Shown here piece after piece: positions 43,269 to 53,495 of a stretch of DNA of 64,000 bases (positions within the stretch are counted from its first letter, which is position 1; each line of letters opens with the position of its first letter). The position numbers and the translations under genes are program-made. The DNA lies in assembly GCA_019638595.1 (NCBI GenBank), contig JAHBTJ010000032.1, forward strand, positions 1 through 64,000, read 5' to 3'. The stretch is from Chitinophagaceae bacterium. GTDB taxonomy: Bacteria > Bacteroidota > Bacteroidia > Chitinophagales > Chitinophagaceae. The notes beneath the pieces were generated by a model. The model saw nothing but the letters and a program-made list of their open reading frames with translations. It had not been told where the DNA came from and did not search any database.

Positions 43269-44813
43269 ATGAGGAACGATCAAACCGAAACTGTTGCGGC
43301 CAACAATGGCGAAATAATCTATCATGTTTTTCAGCGCAGCTTTTACGATAGTAATGGCGATGGGCATGGCGATTTGAAGGGGCTTGCCCAAAAGCTGGAT
43401 TATATCCGGGAACTGGGCGCCACCTCCATATTGCTTACACCTTTATACAAATCGGCTTATTATCATAACTATTTTGCCGACGATTTTGAAGCCATAGATA
43501 CCACGTATGGCAGCCTGCAAGATTACCTGCAACTGGTAAGAGCCGTGCATGAGCGGGACATGAAAATATACATGGATATGGAGATCCAGTATATAACCGA
43601 AGACCATGAATGGTACAAAAGTTCTTACGAAAATCCTTCATCGCCGTATAGTGAATATATTGTTTACAAAGACAAGCAAAACACTGAACCTGAAAGTGTC
43701 ATCTTTAATTTAAATGGTCAGTGGGGATATAACAACATATACCGTAACATCACTACCGTAAACCTGCTGAGCAAAAAAGTACAGGAATATTTGTACGGGC
43801 TGTTCAGGTATTGGATGGACCCGCATCAAAATGGAAGCTTTGAAGATGCCGTGGATGGCTTCAGGCTGGATCATATGATGGACATGCTGGATAATAAACA
43901 GCACCTGGACAATCTTTTTTCAGTTTTCTGGAAACCACTTATTACAAGATTAAAAGCGTTGAGACCAGCGCTTGTTTTTATAGCTGAGCAAACCGATTGG
44001 AATTCATCGGGAGCCGATCATCTTTTGCACGGAGAGGTAAGCTGTGTTTTTGCTTTTCAGTTGCGCGAAGCCATTTTGTCGTTCGATAAGAACAATATTG
44101 CGCAGGCTGCCGAAGCGGCGTTTGAAACATCTGTTGAGCGGCAGGTTGTTTTTATTGAAAACCATGATATACACCGGTTTGCCTCGCTGGTAAACAACGA
44201 TGCAGGTAAATTACGGATAGGCGCCGCGCTTAATATACTTACCGGCGGCATTCCGGCTATATATTATGGGCAGGAAATTGGTATGTTGGGAGAAGGTGGT
44301 TTTGGAAGATATGGCGACTCCGATGGCAATGACATTCCGCGGCGTGAAGCTTTTCGCTGGTATAAGCAGGTGGAAGGAGAGGGTATGGCATTGTGGTATA
44401 AAAATACCGGGCCCTGGTGGAACGATTCTACCTTAAAGGACGGGGATGGCATTTCTGTAGAGGAACAACAAAGCGATCCTGCATCTTTATGGAATTATTA
44501 CAGGCGGTTGATTACCTTGCGTAAACAATGCCTGGCTTTGCATGCCGGAGCATATAAAACGCTTCAAAATAATAACCCGAATGTTTTTTCTTTTGCAAGG
44601 GTGGGAAAAGATGAGACTATTGTAACAGTCGTTAATTTATCAGACAGGTATGAAAATGTTCAGGTAGAGCTGAAGGAGTATAAATACAAAAGGCAGGAAA
44701 AAGCTATTCGTTCACTTTTGGGAGATATAGTTGCCATGATATCGGCCGTAAACATGCGGGCTAACATGCCTCCTTATGAAACCGGGGTATGGAAGCTGGA
44801 ACGGGATAGTTAA
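43269..44813 (+). CDS. GH13-family alpha-amylase-like protein, cytoplasmic
   Basis: 514 residues from the ATG at 43269 (MRNDQTETVAANNG); earlier codons are not family-like. The barrel has YHVFQRSFYDSNGDGHGDLK at the N-terminus, the nucleophile motif DGFRLDHMM (D201), the acid/base motif VFIAEQTDW (E240) and the stabiliser motif ENHDIHRF (D300). Conserved region I, normally DxxxNH, reads D103-MEI-Q107-Y108, so the usual Asn and His are replaced. No signal peptide is present. Trehalose synthase- or oligo-glucosidase-like activity is possible; the specificity cannot be read from the sequence. Confidence 0.88.
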   Translation: MRNDQTETVAANNGEIIYHVFQRSFYDSNGDGHGDLKGLAQKLDYIRELGATSILLTPLYKSAYYHNYFADDFEAIDTTYGSLQDYLQLVRAVHERDMKIYMDMEIQYITEDHEWYKSSYENPSSPYSEYIVYKDKQNTEPESVIFNLNGQWGYNNIYRNITTVNLLSKKVQEYLYGLFRYWMDPHQNGSFEDAVDGFRLDHMMDMLDNKQHLDNLFSVFWKPLITRLKALRPALVFIAEQTDWNSSGADHLLHGEVSCVFAFQLREAILSFDKNNIAQAAEAAFETSVERQVVFIENHDIHRFASLVNNDAGKLRIGAALNILTGGIPAIYYGQEIGMLGEGGFGRYGDSDGNDIPRREAFRWYKQVEGEGMALWYKNTGPWWNDSTLKDGDGISVEEQQSDPASLWNYYRRLITLRKQCLALHAGAYKTLQNNNPNVFSFARVGKDETIVTVVNLSDRYENVQVELKEYKYKRQEKAIRSLLGDIVAMISAVNMRANMPPYETGVWKLERDS

Positions 44814-44895
44814 TTATTGGCTATCGGCTCAATTATTTGCTGTTGTTTGCTATTAGAGTGTTATTTTGAACCACGTTAAATATTATTTTGAATAT

Positions 44896-46299
44896 ATGAA
44901 GATTGCTTTTCATGGTGCGGCCCGCACAGTTACGGGATCGAAGCACCTGCTCAGCCTAAAAAATGGTAAGAAAATATTGCTTGACTGCGGAATGTTCCAG
45001 GGGCTTGGTAAAGAAACGGATGTGCTTAACCGGGAATGGGGCTTTAACCCGCCTGAAATAGATCATCTTATTTTGTCGCACGCGCATATTGATCACAGCG
45101 GGCTCATTCCCAAACTGGTAAAGGATGGATTTAGGGGGAGGATATACTGCACTCCCGCCACACACGAGCTTACGGAGGTGCTGCTTGAAGATTCTGCAGG
45201 CATACAGGAAGATGAGGTTAAATACATCAATAAACGCAGGGCTATATTGGGGCAGCCATATTTACAACCGCTGTACACAACAGAAGATGCCCGGAAAGCC
45301 GGCGATTATTTTAGTGTGATAGAGTATGGCTCATGGTGTGTTATTGAGGAGGGGGTAGAGTGCATGTTCACCGATGCAGGACATATTATTGGCAGCGCAG
45401 CGGTACATTTGCGCATTAAGGAAAATGGTAAAACCACCCGCATTACTTTTAGCGGCGATGTAGGCCGCTACAGGGATGTAATACTCCGCTCGCCGCAGGA
45501 TTATCCACAGGCGGATTATATTATACTGGAATCAACCTATGGCAACAGCCTGCACGACCAGTTTAAGACAACCCCTGATGAATTGCTGCGCTGGATTGAA
45601 AAAGCCTGCCTGCAAAAAAAGGGAAAGCTGGTAATGCCCGCGTTCAGTGTAGGCCGTACACAGGAAATATTGTTTGCCCTTAACCAGTTAGAGCTGGAAA
45701 ACAGGTTGCCCCCACTGGATTATTTTGTAGACAGTCCCCTGAGTGTAAAATCAACGGAGATCATCAAAAAGTACCCCCAGTATTTTAACAATGCCATACA
45801 AAAAATACTGAAGTCGGACCAGGATCCTTTTGGATTTAAAGGGTTAAAGTTTATCAAAACCGTGGAAGAATCAAAGCTGCTTAATTACAGGAATGGCCCG
45901 TTTGTGGTTATATCGGCAAGCGGCATGGCCGAAGGGGGGCGGGTAAAGCATCATATCAGCAATGCTGTTGAAAGCAGCCGCAATACCATTCTTTTTACCG
46001 GTTACTGCGAGCCTAACTCACTGGGTGGCCGGCTGATAGCCGGGGCGAAGGAAGTAACCATTTTTGGCGTATACCACGAAGTGCATGCAGAAATCGGCTC
46101 TATCAGGAGCATGAGCGCCCACGGTGATTATGAAGATCTGTCGCAATTCCTGGCAGGGCAGGATCCCCGCGCGGTAAAAACCCTCTTTTTGGTGCATGGG
46201 GAATACGATGTTCAGCAGGACTTCAGGAACCGCCTGCTGAAGAAAGGCTTCCTGGATGTGCAGATACCCGAAAGGCATTACGAAATAGGGCTGGGATAA
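44896..46299 (+). CDS. Beta-CASP metallo-beta-lactamase fold RNase-like protein
   Basis: 467 residues from the ATG at 44896 (MKIAFHGAARTVTGSKHLL), the canonical start of this group; an upstream ATG adds 10 residues. The zinc motif HxHxDH is present as LSHAHIDHSG, further ligands are in FTDAGHIIGSAAVHL and ISFSGD-like TFSGDVGRY, the beta-CASP domain follows, and the C-terminal RMMBL segment has VHAEIGSIRSMSAHGDYEDL and LVHGEYDVQ. Such proteins resemble CPSF-73 and archaeal or bacterial RNases, and probably process RNA in the cytoplasm. Not RNase J, which is longer and differs in its termini. Confidence 0.92.
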   Translation: MKIAFHGAARTVTGSKHLLSLKNGKKILLDCGMFQGLGKETDVLNREWGFNPPEIDHLILSHAHIDHSGLIPKLVKDGFRGRIYCTPATHELTEVLLEDSAGIQEDEVKYINKRRAILGQPYLQPLYTTEDARKAGDYFSVIEYGSWCVIEEGVECMFTDAGHIIGSAAVHLRIKENGKTTRITFSGDVGRYRDVILRSPQDYPQADYIILESTYGNSLHDQFKTTPDELLRWIEKACLQKKGKLVMPAFSVGRTQEILFALNQLELENRLPPLDYFVDSPLSVKSTEIIKKYPQYFNNAIQKILKSDQDPFGFKGLKFIKTVEESKLLNYRNGPFVVISASGMAEGGRVKHHISNAVESSRNTILFTGYCEPNSLGGRLIAGAKEVTIFGVYHEVHAEIGSIRSMSAHGDYEDLSQFLAGQDPRAVKTLFLVHGEYDVQQDFRNRLLKKGFLDVQIPERHYEIGLG

Positions 46300-46383
46300 A
46301 ATAGGGTGCTTAACATCCTTGCTTAATAAATAACCGGTGCTTCCGGCGGCCGTATTTAGGCTTCATTCCCTGTTTTCTTTCCT

Positions 46384-46438
46384 TACCTTTGCTCTCTTTC
46401 TGTCATAATGACCGTAGGTAAAAGCAGCACTATATTTG
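46384..46438 (+). promoter_or_regulatory. Two candidate -7 elements upstream of secA
   Basis: TACCTTTG (46384-46391) and TATATTTG (46431-46438) both match TAnnTTTG, 109 and 62 bases before the secA ATG. Neither has a clear TTTG at the expected -33 distance. Confidence 0.35.
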
Positions 46439-46492
46439 ACAGGTAAAGAGGCCATAACGTACGTATAAAATATTATTTAATACATTTTCAAC

Positions 46493-49400
46493 ATGTTGCA
46501 ATTTTTTTCAAAGTTGTTCGGAGGAAGCAAGTCGGAGAAAGATATAAAAAATATTGAGCCCCTGGTGGGGAAAATCAATGAGCATTTCGCTTCTTACGCC
46601 CGGCTTTCCAATGATGAATTACGTGGTAAGACCATAGAATTTAAGACCCGTATCAAACAGCATATTTCTGCGATCGACACCGAGATCAGCGAATTAAAGA
46701 AAAAAGCCGAGGAGCTTCCCTTTAACGAAATTGTACAAAAGGACGAAATATACCAACAGGTAGATAAGCTGGTAAAGCAACGCGATGAAAAGCTGGAAGA
46801 GATCCTGGATGAAATACTTCCGGAAGCATTTGCGGTTGTTAAGGAAACCGCCCGCCGGTTTTCAACCAATACCGAACTGGAGGCAACGGCTACCGATCTT
46901 GACAGGGACCTGAGCGTTAAAAAGCCACATATCGCTATCCAGGGCGACCAGGTAATTTATAAAAATTCGTGGATGGCCGGTGGCAACCTGGTTACCTGGA
47001 ACATGGTACACTACGATGTGCAGTTGCTGGGCGGCATAGTATTGCATAAAGGAAAAATAGCGGAAATGGCTACGGGCGAAGGTAAAACACTCGTATCTAC
47101 CCTGCCTGCATATCTTAACGCGCTTGCTGAAGAAGGCGTACATATTGTTACGGTAAACGATTACCTGGCAAAGCGCGACTCGGAGTGGAATGGAACGATT
47201 TATGAATTCCTGGGGCTTACGGTAGATTGTATAGACCGCCATCAGCCTAACAGTGCAGCCAGGCGTAATGCCTACCAGGCAAGCATCACCTATGGAACAA
47301 ACAATGAATTTGGTTTTGATTACCTGCGCGATAATATGGTGCACAACCCCGATGAAATGGTGCAGCGTAAACACCATTACGCAATGGTGGATGAGGTGGA
47401 CAGTGTATTGATTGATGATGCCAGGACCCCGCTTATCATTTCAGGCCCCATTTCAAAAGGAGGCGACGATCAGCAATATATTCAGCTAAAACCCCGCGTA
47501 CATCAACTGGTGGAAGTGCAACGGCAGGTGGTGAACAAGGCATTGATCGAAGCGAAAAAGCTGATCGCCGAAGGAAAGGATGATGCAAAGGAAGGCGGGT
47601 TGTGGCTGATGCGTGCGCACAGGGGATTGCCCAAGAATACGGCATTGATCAAATATCTCAGTGAGCCGGGCAACCGCGTTAAGCTCCAGAAAGTGGAAAA
47701 CTATTACCTGGCCGATCAGCAAAAGCAAATGCATATTGTTGACCAGGAGCTGTATTTCCATATTGATGAAAAGAATAACCAGGTTGAGCTGACTGAAAAA
47801 GGCTTGCAGTATATAACCAAAGGCGGCGAAGATCCTAACTTTTTTGTATTGCCCGACTTGAGCATACTGCTGTCTGATATAGAAAAAAGCGACGATACTC
47901 CTGAAAACAAGCTGCAGCGCAAGGAGCAGGTGTTAAATGAATATGGACAGAAAGCAGACAGGATCCATACTGTACAGCAATTGCTGAAAGCGTACACGCT
48001 GTTTGAAAAAGATGATGAATACATTGTGATAGACGGGCAGGTAAAGATCGTGGACGAACAGACAGGCCGTATTATGGAAGGCCGCCGCTACAGCGACGGG
48101 TTACACCAGGCCATTGAAGCCAAAGAAAACGTGAAGGTAGAAGCGGCTACTCAAACCTATGCCACTATCACCCTGCAGAACTTCTTCCGTATGTACCATA
48201 AGCTTGCCGGTATGACCGGTACTGCGGAAACGGAAGCGGGTGAGTTCTGGAGCATCTATAAATTAGACGTGGTTTCCATTCCTACCAATATATCTGTTAC
48301 GCGTAAGGATGAGCAGGATCTTGTATACAAAACCAAACGTGAAAAGTATAAGGCGGTTATTGAGGAGATAGAGCGGTTGCAGCAGAGCGGAAGGCCGGTG
48401 CTGGTGGGTACAACTTCGGTAGATATAAGCGAGCTGCTGAGCAAGATGCTGACTGCCCGTAAAATACCGCATAACGTATTGAATGCCAAACAGCATGCAA
48501 GAGAAGCGCAGGTGGTTCAGGAGGCTGGTTTAGCCGGCGCTGTAACCATTGCAACGAATATGGCAGGGCGTGGTACGGATATTAAGCTGGGGCCCGGCGT
48601 TAAAGAAGCGGGTGGTTTGGCTATTATAGGTACCGAAAGGCACGAGTCGCGCCGTGTAGACCGCCAGTTGCGTGGTCGTGCCGGTCGGCAGGGCGATCCG
48701 GGAACTTCCCAGTTTTATGTATCACTCGAAGATGACCTGATGCGCATGTTCGGCAGCGAACGGATAGCATCGCTGATGGACAGGATGGGCTATAAAGAGG
48801 GAGAGGTGATACAGCACAGTATGATCACCAAAAGCATTGAACGCGCGCAAAAAAAGGTAGAGGAAAATAACTTCGGCATCCGCAAGCGCCTGCTTGAATA
48901 CGATGATGTAATGAATAAGCAGCGCAATGTGGTATATACCAAACGTCAGCATGCGTTGTTCGGCGACCGCCTGGCGTTGGATCTTGACAATGCTTTTTAC
49001 AGTGTTGCTGAAGGTTTGATCAATTCCTTCAGGGAGCAGGACGATTACGAAGGATTTAAGCTGGCGGTTATCATACATTTTGGCATTGATACGGCTATTA
49101 CGCACGATGAATTTGGTAAGGGCGATATCCGACCGATTGCTGATAAATTATATACAGAAGCTTCTTCCGGCTTCCAGCGCCGTAAAGATGAGATAAGAAA
49201 GCAGGCGATGCCTGTGTTCTCTAATATTAAGCTGATGCAGGGCAATCACATTGAAAATGTGGTAGTTCCTTTTAGTGATGGAAAAAAAGGCATCCAGGTA
49301 TTAGCTAACATGCGTAAAACGCTCGATAGCCAGGGACTGGAATTAGCCAATGCTTTGGAAAGGACCATTACGCTGGCAGTAATTGATGAGGCCTGGAAAG

Positions 49401-49816
49401 AACACCTCCGTGCTATGGACGATCTGAAGCACAGTGTGCAAACGGCCGTGTATGAACAAAAGGATCCGCTGGTGATCTATAAAACCACCGCGTTTGAGCT
49501 GTTCAGGAACATGGATGGAGATGTGAACAGGGATATCGTATCCTTTTTAAGTCATGCAGCCATACCTGTAGAGCAACAACGCGGAACACAAATAAAAGAA
49601 GCCCGCGAGCAGAAAACGGATATGAGCCGTATGAAGATCAATAAAGATGAAATTGATGCGCGCGGAGAAGATTATGCGGCTAACGAAAATGATTATTTTG
49701 ATCCGTCGGGTAATGTAAAACAGGAGCCTGTTAAAGTAGGACCCAAAATAGGGCGCAATGATCCCTGTCCATGCGGCAGCGGTAAAAAATACAAGCAGTG
49801 CCATGGCAAGGAATAA
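46493..49816 (+). CDS. secA: Preprotein translocase ATPase SecA
   Basis: 1107 residues, the long form seen in Bacteroidota. SecA drives export of unfolded proteins through SecYEG. The Walker A region is [11 protein letters not shown] (near 195-205), Walker B is [16 protein letters not shown], and the second helicase lobe has [20 protein letters not shown] and [15 protein letters not shown] family-specific insertion of ~130 residues follows the DEAD-like motif ([20 protein letters not shown] onward). The C-terminus ends in a SEC-C zinc finger, [14 protein letters not shown]. Repeat words begin directly after the stop. Confidence 0.97.
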   Translation: MLQFFSKLFGGSKSEKDIKNIEPLVGKINEHFASYARLSNDELRGKTIEFKTRIKQHISAIDTEISELKKKAEELPFNEIVQKDEIYQQVDKLVKQRDEKLEEILDEILPEAFAVVKETARRFSTNTELEATATDLDRDLSVKKPHIAIQGDQVIYKNSWMAGGNLVTWNMVHYDVQLLGGIVLHKGKIAEMATGEGKTLVSTLPAYLNALAEEGVHIVTVNDYLAKRDSEWNGTIYEFLGLTVDCIDRHQPNSAARRNAYQASITYGTNNEFGFDYLRDNMVHNPDEMVQRKHHYAMVDEVDSVLIDDARTPLIISGPISKGGDDQQYIQLKPRVHQLVEVQRQVVNKALIEAKKLIAEGKDDAKEGGLWLMRAHRGLPKNTALIKYLSEPGNRVKLQKVENYYLADQQKQMHIVDQELYFHIDEKNNQVELTEKGLQYITKGGEDPNFFVLPDLSILLSDIEKSDDTPENKLQRKEQVLNEYGQKADRIHTVQQLLKAYTLFEKDDEYIVIDGQVKIVDEQTGRIMEGRRYSDGLHQAIEAKENVKVEAATQTYATITLQNFFRMYHKLAGMTGTAETEAGEFWSIYKLDVVSIPTNISVTRKDEQDLVYKTKREKYKAVIEEIERLQQSGRPVLVGTTSVDISELLSKMLTARKIPHNVLNAKQHAREAQVVQEAGLAGAVTIATNMAGRGTDIKLGPGVKEAGGLAIIGTERHESRRVDRQLRGRAGRQGDPGTSQFYVSLEDDLMRMFGSERIASLMDRMGYKEGEVIQHSMITKSIERAQKKVEENNFGIRKRLLEYDDVMNKQRNVVYTKRQHALFGDRLALDLDNAFYSVAEGLINSFREQDDYEGFKLAVIIHFGIDTAITHDEFGKGDIRPIADKLYTEASSGFQRRKDEIRKQAMPVFSNIKLMQGNHIENVVVPFSDGKKGIQVLANMRKTLDSQGLELANALERTITLAVIDEAWKEHLRAMDDLKHSVQTAVYEQKDPLVIYKTTAFELFRNMDGDVNRDIVSFLSHAAIPVEQQRGTQIKEAREQKTDMSRMKINKDEIDARGEDYAANENDYFDPSGNVKQEPVKVGPKIGRNDPCPCGSGKKYKQCHGKE

Positions 49817-49940
49817 GCTATGAGAGCTATGAGCTGGACGCTATCAGCTATCAGCTATGAGTAGAATTTATGGTTTGTGGTTTATAGTTTCAGGTTACAA
49901 GTTGCACAGTTCTCAACCATAAACAACAAACATCTCAAAT
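49817..49940. repeat. Dispersed intergenic words between secA and deoC
   Basis: AGCTATGAG/AGCTATCAGCTATGAG words fill the first half. GTTTGTGGTTTATAG (49873-49887) and CCATAAACAACAAAC (49917-49931) form an inverted pair with 13 of 15 matches. The last word, ATCTCAAATTTGAAC, runs into deoC, whose TTG start lies inside it. Confidence 0.65.
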
Positions 49941-50597
49941 TTGAACATCTCTTCATACATTGATCATACTGTACTGAAGCCTGTAACCGTGTTAGCTGAT
50001 ATTGAAAAGCTTTGTAAAGAAGCTATGGAATATCATTTTGCCGCGGTGTGTGTGCCGCCGCTGTATGTAAAAGCCGCCAGGCAACTGCTGTACGATAGCG
50101 GCGTTAAAGTAGCTACAGTAATCGGCTTCCCGTTCGGGTATTCTGCTATTGAAGCCAAAATTGCGGAAATAGTACTGGCGATTGTTGATGGGGCCGAGGA
50201 GCTGGATGTGGTGGTCAACATTTCAGCCGTCAAAAATGGCGACTGGCAGTTCCTGGCAAACGAGATCAATGCCATCCTTCCCATTATCAGGAATAGTAAT
50301 AAAACAGTTAAAATTATTATAGAGAGTGGTGTGCTTACCGATGATGAAATTATTAAATGTTGCGAGCTGTATGGCGCCGCGGGAGTAGATTATCTTAAAA
50401 CGTCTACCGGTTATGCAAAGGAAGGCGCTTCCGTGAAAGCTGTGCAACTTATGCGCAAACATTTACCTCTTCCTGTAAAGATCAAGGCATCGGGAGGTAT
50501 CAGAACGTATGCGTTTGCTAAAGAATTGATAGATGCAGGCGCCAGCAGGCTGGGCTGCAGTGCCGGTGTTGAAATATTACGGCAGGCAGTTGAATGA
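49941..50597 (+). CDS. deoC: Deoxyribose-phosphate aldolase
   Basis: 218 residues. It splits 2-deoxyribose-5-phosphate into glyceraldehyde-3-phosphate and acetaldehyde in nucleoside salvage. Key residues are present: D89 in ELDVVVNI, the Schiff-base lysine K153 in YLKTSTGY and K182 in KIKASGGIRTY. The start is the TTG at 49941, giving MNISSYIDHTVLKP, which matches the normal N-terminus; no in-frame ATG lies at a suitable place. The TTG is part of the repeat word CTCAAATTTGAAC, so the repeat may have replaced the original start region (inference). Confidence 0.93.
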   Translation: MNISSYIDHTVLKPVTVLADIEKLCKEAMEYHFAAVCVPPLYVKAARQLLYDSGVKVATVIGFPFGYSAIEAKIAEIVLAIVDGAEELDVVVNISAVKNGDWQFLANEINAILPIIRNSNKTVKIIIESGVLTDDEIIKCCELYGAAGVDYLKTSTGYAKEGASVKAVQLMRKHLPLPVKIKASGGIRTYAFAKELIDAGASRLGCSAGVEILRQAVE

Positions 50598-50697
50598 TCT
50601 GGCACGATTTTGATATTTAACATTCCGGTAAGAGCGGGAACTGCCTTACCGTTCGTTATTATGTAAATTAGCAGTGTTATTCCGTAAAATAATCAGC

Positions 50698-51141
50698 ATG
50701 AAAAAAACAGCGTATATCTTCATTGTTTTATTTTCATTAGCGCAACTGGTGCATGCACAAAATGCCGATTCATTAAAAAATATTACTGTAGCCAGGGATG
50801 CGAGGGTGGACGCGCTGATGAAGAAAAATAAGGAAGTTAACGAAGAGGTATACCTGAAGTCTATCAAAAATATGGCAGGCTACCGGCTGCAGGTCATTAA
50901 TACCAACGACCGCAATAAAGCGCTGGAAATAAAAACAAAAATGATGAGTGAGTTTCCTTCGGAGAAAGTATATTTTATTTATCAGTCGCCTTATTTTAAA
51001 GTACAGATGGGTAACTTTCGTACACGCGAAGATGCCACCAAACTACTGGATAAGGTAAAAAAGATATATCCCACGGGCGTATTCATTGTGCCCTCCCGTG
51101 TAGAAATAAAACCTTCCAAAGACGGGGGATTGATATTATAA
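50698..51141 (+). CDS. SPOR-domain exported protein
   Basis: 147 residues from the ATG at 50698 (MKKTAYIFIVLFSLAQLVHAQ, signal peptide); an ATG 24 bases upstream is less likely. After a short helical segment (RDARVDALMKKNKEVNEEVY) comes a SPOR domain from GYRLQVINTNDRNKALEIK to VGNF-type KVQMGNFRTREDATKLL and IVPSRVEIK. It probably binds septal peptidoglycan in the periplasm. It sits 100 bases after deoC on the same strand. Confidence 0.9.
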   Translation: MKKTAYIFIVLFSLAQLVHAQNADSLKNITVARDARVDALMKKNKEVNEEVYLKSIKNMAGYRLQVINTNDRNKALEIKTKMMSEFPSEKVYFIYQSPYFKVQMGNFRTREDATKLLDKVKKIYPTGVFIVPSRVEIKPSKDGGLIL

Positions 51142-51200
51142 ATGCACAGCAGGCGCCTGCAAACAGCAGGGCTTCCCGGCAATTCGTAAAAAAGTCCAGC

Positions 51201-51539
51201 TTATTCGAACTGGAAAATCCTGTTCATCAGCACCCACTTTTCACCGGGTTTTGCCCACGGTATGGCTTTTTGATACTTCCACATCAGGGTTTCCCACTCC
51301 TGTACTTTAGGCGTTCCCGCGTCAATCTCTTTCTTCTTTTCGAAAGTAAAATCATCGTTGGTTTCCAGTATCATGAACATGCGGTTGCCGGTGCGGTAAA
51401 TTTCAAGATTGATAATACCGGCTTCGAGGTCGGCCTGGTGTACTTCCGGCCAGCCTGCGCCGGGCGCATGCCATTTTTCATATTCTTCTATGCTTTGAGG
51501 ATCGTCAACCAGGTCGAGGGTAAAACAAAATCTTTTCAT
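51201..51539 (-). CDS. L-rhamnose mutarotase-like protein
   Basis: 112 residues from the ATG at 51539 (MKRFCFTLDLVDD). An upstream in-frame ATG adds 21 residues that look non-coding. The family (RhaM/YiiL) interconverts sugar anomers. Visible conserved parts are IEEYEKWH with His, GIINLEIYRTGNRMFMILET and the C-terminal PGEKWVLMNRIFQ. In this cluster it would act on an L-sugar (rhamnose, fucose or a relative). It is the last gene of a minus-strand group: aldo/keto reductase, alcohol dehydrogenase, isomerase, mutarotase; it follows the isomerase gene by 10 bases. Confidence 0.88.
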   Translation of the reverse strand: MKRFCFTLDLVDDPQSIEEYEKWHAPGAGWPEVHQADLEAGIINLEIYRTGNRMFMILETNDDFTFEKKKEIDAGTPKVQEWETLMWKYQKAIPWAKPGEKWVLMNRIFQFE

Positions 51540-51549
51540 GCAGTAACAT

Positions 51550-52365
51550 TTATTTTTTGAAGTAGGTGTTAAAGGCCCGGATGGTTTGCAATGCTGCGGC
51601 ATCGGGCGAAGGCAACGGGAATATTTCTGCGGAAATATAGCCGGTATAATTTATTTCCTGTAAAGCCGCTGCTATTTCGTTGATGGCGGTGTGTCCCCAT
51701 CCGATCGCTTTCCTGTTGCTGTCGGCAAAATGCACGTGACCGGTATATCTTCCGTAGGCAAGCAGGGTTGCCGGAATAGATCGTTCTTCTATGTTCATGT
51801 GAAACAGGTCGGCCAGTAGCTTTATATTGGTGGTTGTAAGCGTATCAATAAATTCAACGGCATCGTCAAAGCGGTTCAGGAGGTTGGTTTCATAACGGTT
51901 CAACGGTTCATATATAAGGGGAACACCTGCTTCTTCCGCCCGCTTACCCAAACTGTTCAGTCCTTCGGCCAGCCATGCCAGTGATTGCGCGCGACCGGCG
52001 CCGGCGCCCACATTGCCCTGCATGGATCCTATAACAGCCGGCGCCCGGAATTGCGCGCCAAAATCAATCATGTCTTTTATAAAACTGATCGCCCGGGTAC
52101 GGATAGCCGGATCTGGATCCGTTAACGTTAATCCGTGGATCACTTTGCCTGCGCCGGTGCCTACTGCCGCTATGCCGGTATTCCATTTCTGTACAAGGTT
52201 CTTTAAAACAGTTGTTTCAATGGCTGCGGCGTCTGCGGTAAACAGCTCAACGGCATCAAACCCCAGTACGGACGCTTTTTCCATACTTTCTTCCAGCGCA
52301 TTCCAGTAAACCCAGGGACCGGTTTTTATTTGCGGAACCAATGCTATTGTAACAGCCGATTTCAT
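51550..52365 (-). CDS. Sugar phosphate isomerase/epimerase-like TIM barrel
   Basis: 271 residues, cytoplasmic (no signal). A xylose isomerase-like barrel with metal-site motifs LIYEPLNRYET (Glu), LLADLFHMNIEE (Asp, His), GHVHFADSNRKAIGWGH (His, Asp) and YISAEIFPLP (Glu). These fit hydroxypyruvate isomerase/L-sugar epimerase relatives. The enzyme stands 10 bases before the mutarotase gene, so they are coupled. It probably isomerises an L-sugar or its acid, product unknown. Confidence 0.88.
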   Translation of the reverse strand: MKSAVTIALVPQIKTGPWVYWNALEESMEKASVLGFDAVELFTADAAAIETTVLKNLVQKWNTGIAAVGTGAGKVIHGLTLTDPDPAIRTRAISFIKDMIDFGAQFRAPAVIGSMQGNVGAGAGRAQSLAWLAEGLNSLGKRAEEAGVPLIYEPLNRYETNLLNRFDDAVEFIDTLTTTNIKLLADLFHMNIEERSIPATLLAYGRYTGHVHFADSNRKAIGWGHTAINEIAAALQEINYTGYISAEIFPLPSPDAAALQTIRAFNTYFKK

Positions 52366-52369
52366 ATTT

Positions 52370-52484
52370 TATATTTGAGATTCGGGATTTGAAATGGAAC
52401 TCATGGCTGAAGGCTGACAGCCGGGTATAACAAAAAATAAACTACAGATCGCTCATTTGGAATCTCACATTTCAAATCTCAAAT
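52370..52484. repeat. Inverted repeat words between isomerase and dehydrogenase
   Basis: TTTGAGATTCGGGATTTGAAAT (two word halves, near 52373-52394) and CATTTCAAATCTCAAATG (near 52467-52484) are partly inverted copies and could fold back across the spacer. The right word contains the TGA stop of the alcohol dehydrogenase gene (52479-52481). Confidence 0.6.
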
Positions 52485-53495
52485 GATATCTACCATAATT
52501 TTTGTAATGTTCCCGGGATCGTCCGACCATTGTTTTAGTGCTTCACCCGCATCATTGAGCGGCACTGTTTTGGAAATGACGGCATCCGATGGAAACAATC
52601 CCGCTTCCAGGTAATGGATCACATCCGGGAAATCGCCCAGGCAATTCCGAGAGCCCAAAATTTCAATTTCTTTCTTTACAAATAAGCCGGTATTGTATTC
52701 AACAGGCTTTTTACCGTAGCCAATATACACTACTCTTCCCGTATAAGAAACCATGTCTACTGCGGCGCGGTAAGTAAGGTTATTCCCCACCGCTTCAATC
52801 ACTACGTCAGGTCCGTCTCCATTGGTCAGCTCATCAATGGCATGCTGTAGGTCGGTAGCAGCGCTGTTGATCGTTGCGGAAGCGCCCACTTTTTGAGCGA
52901 TACCGGTTTTATAATCGCTTACATCCACCGCAATTACTTCAGCACCGCGTTTTAGCGCGCCCGCAACAGCACCCAGTCCAACAATGCCGCAGCCCATCAC
53001 TACAACAATATCATCTTCGGTAACCCTGCCCCTGCTTACCGCGTGAAAACCCACTGTTAGCGGTTCCACCAAAGCAAGCTCTTTAAGAGACAATTTATCG
53101 GAAGCATGCAATTTATTCCAGGGAACGGTTATGTATTCCGTCATTGCTCCCGGGCGGCGTACTCCCATCGTTTTGTTGTCAATGCACGCGTTGGGGCGTC
53201 CTTTGCGGCACGATATGCATTTACCACAGTTGAGGTAGGGATTTAAAGTAACGTTCATGCCTGCCCTAAAACCAGGAGGTACATTTTTCCCAACAGATTC
53301 AATTACGGCGCCTACCTCGTGTCCTAATACATTTGGATATTCCTGTAATTCAAATAATCCACGGAACCCATTTAAATCACCACCACAAAATCCTACCATT
53401 CCTACTTTCAGTAATACTTCATCTTCAGCGGGCAATGGTTTTTCTATTTCACGTATTTCTGTTTTTCCCGGTTCCACCAAAACTAAAGCTCTCAT
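52479..53495 (-). CDS. Zinc-dependent alcohol/sugar dehydrogenase (MDR family)
   Basis: 338 residues. The catalytic zinc site is in VGFCGGDLNGF and LGHEVGAVIE; the structural zinc motif is CGKCISCRKGRPNAC. The Rossmann fold begins VVVMGCGIVGLGAVAGAL, ending in an acidic residue (VIAVDVSDY) typical of NAD use. It resembles dehydrogenases for sorbitol, galactitol or L-sugars such as fucose or rhamnose. Its ATG overlaps the aldo/keto reductase stop by 4 bases (53492-53495), so the two are translationally coupled. Its own stop lies inside a repeat word. Confidence 0.92.
   Translation of the reverse strand: MRALVLVEPGKTEIREIEKPLPAEDEVLLKVGMVGFCGGDLNGFRGLFELQEYPNVLGHEVGAVIESVGKNVPPGFRAGMNVTLNPYLNCGKCISCRKGRPNACIDNKTMGVRRPGAMTEYITVPWNKLHASDKLSLKELALVEPLTVGFHAVSRGRVTEDDIVVVMGCGIVGLGAVAGALKRGAEVIAVDVSDYKTGIAQKVGASATINSAATDLQHAIDELTNGDGPDVVIEAVGNNLTYRAAVDMVSYTGRVVYIGYGKKPVEYNTGLFVKKEIEILGSRNCLGDFPDVIHYLEAGLFPSDAVISKTVPLNDAGEALKQWSDDPGNITKIMVDII

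Noticed and set aside
46388-46438. Complete -33/-7 promoter for secA using TTTG at 46388
   Set aside because: The spacing to TATATTTG is 39 bases, too long for the Bacteroidota consensus.
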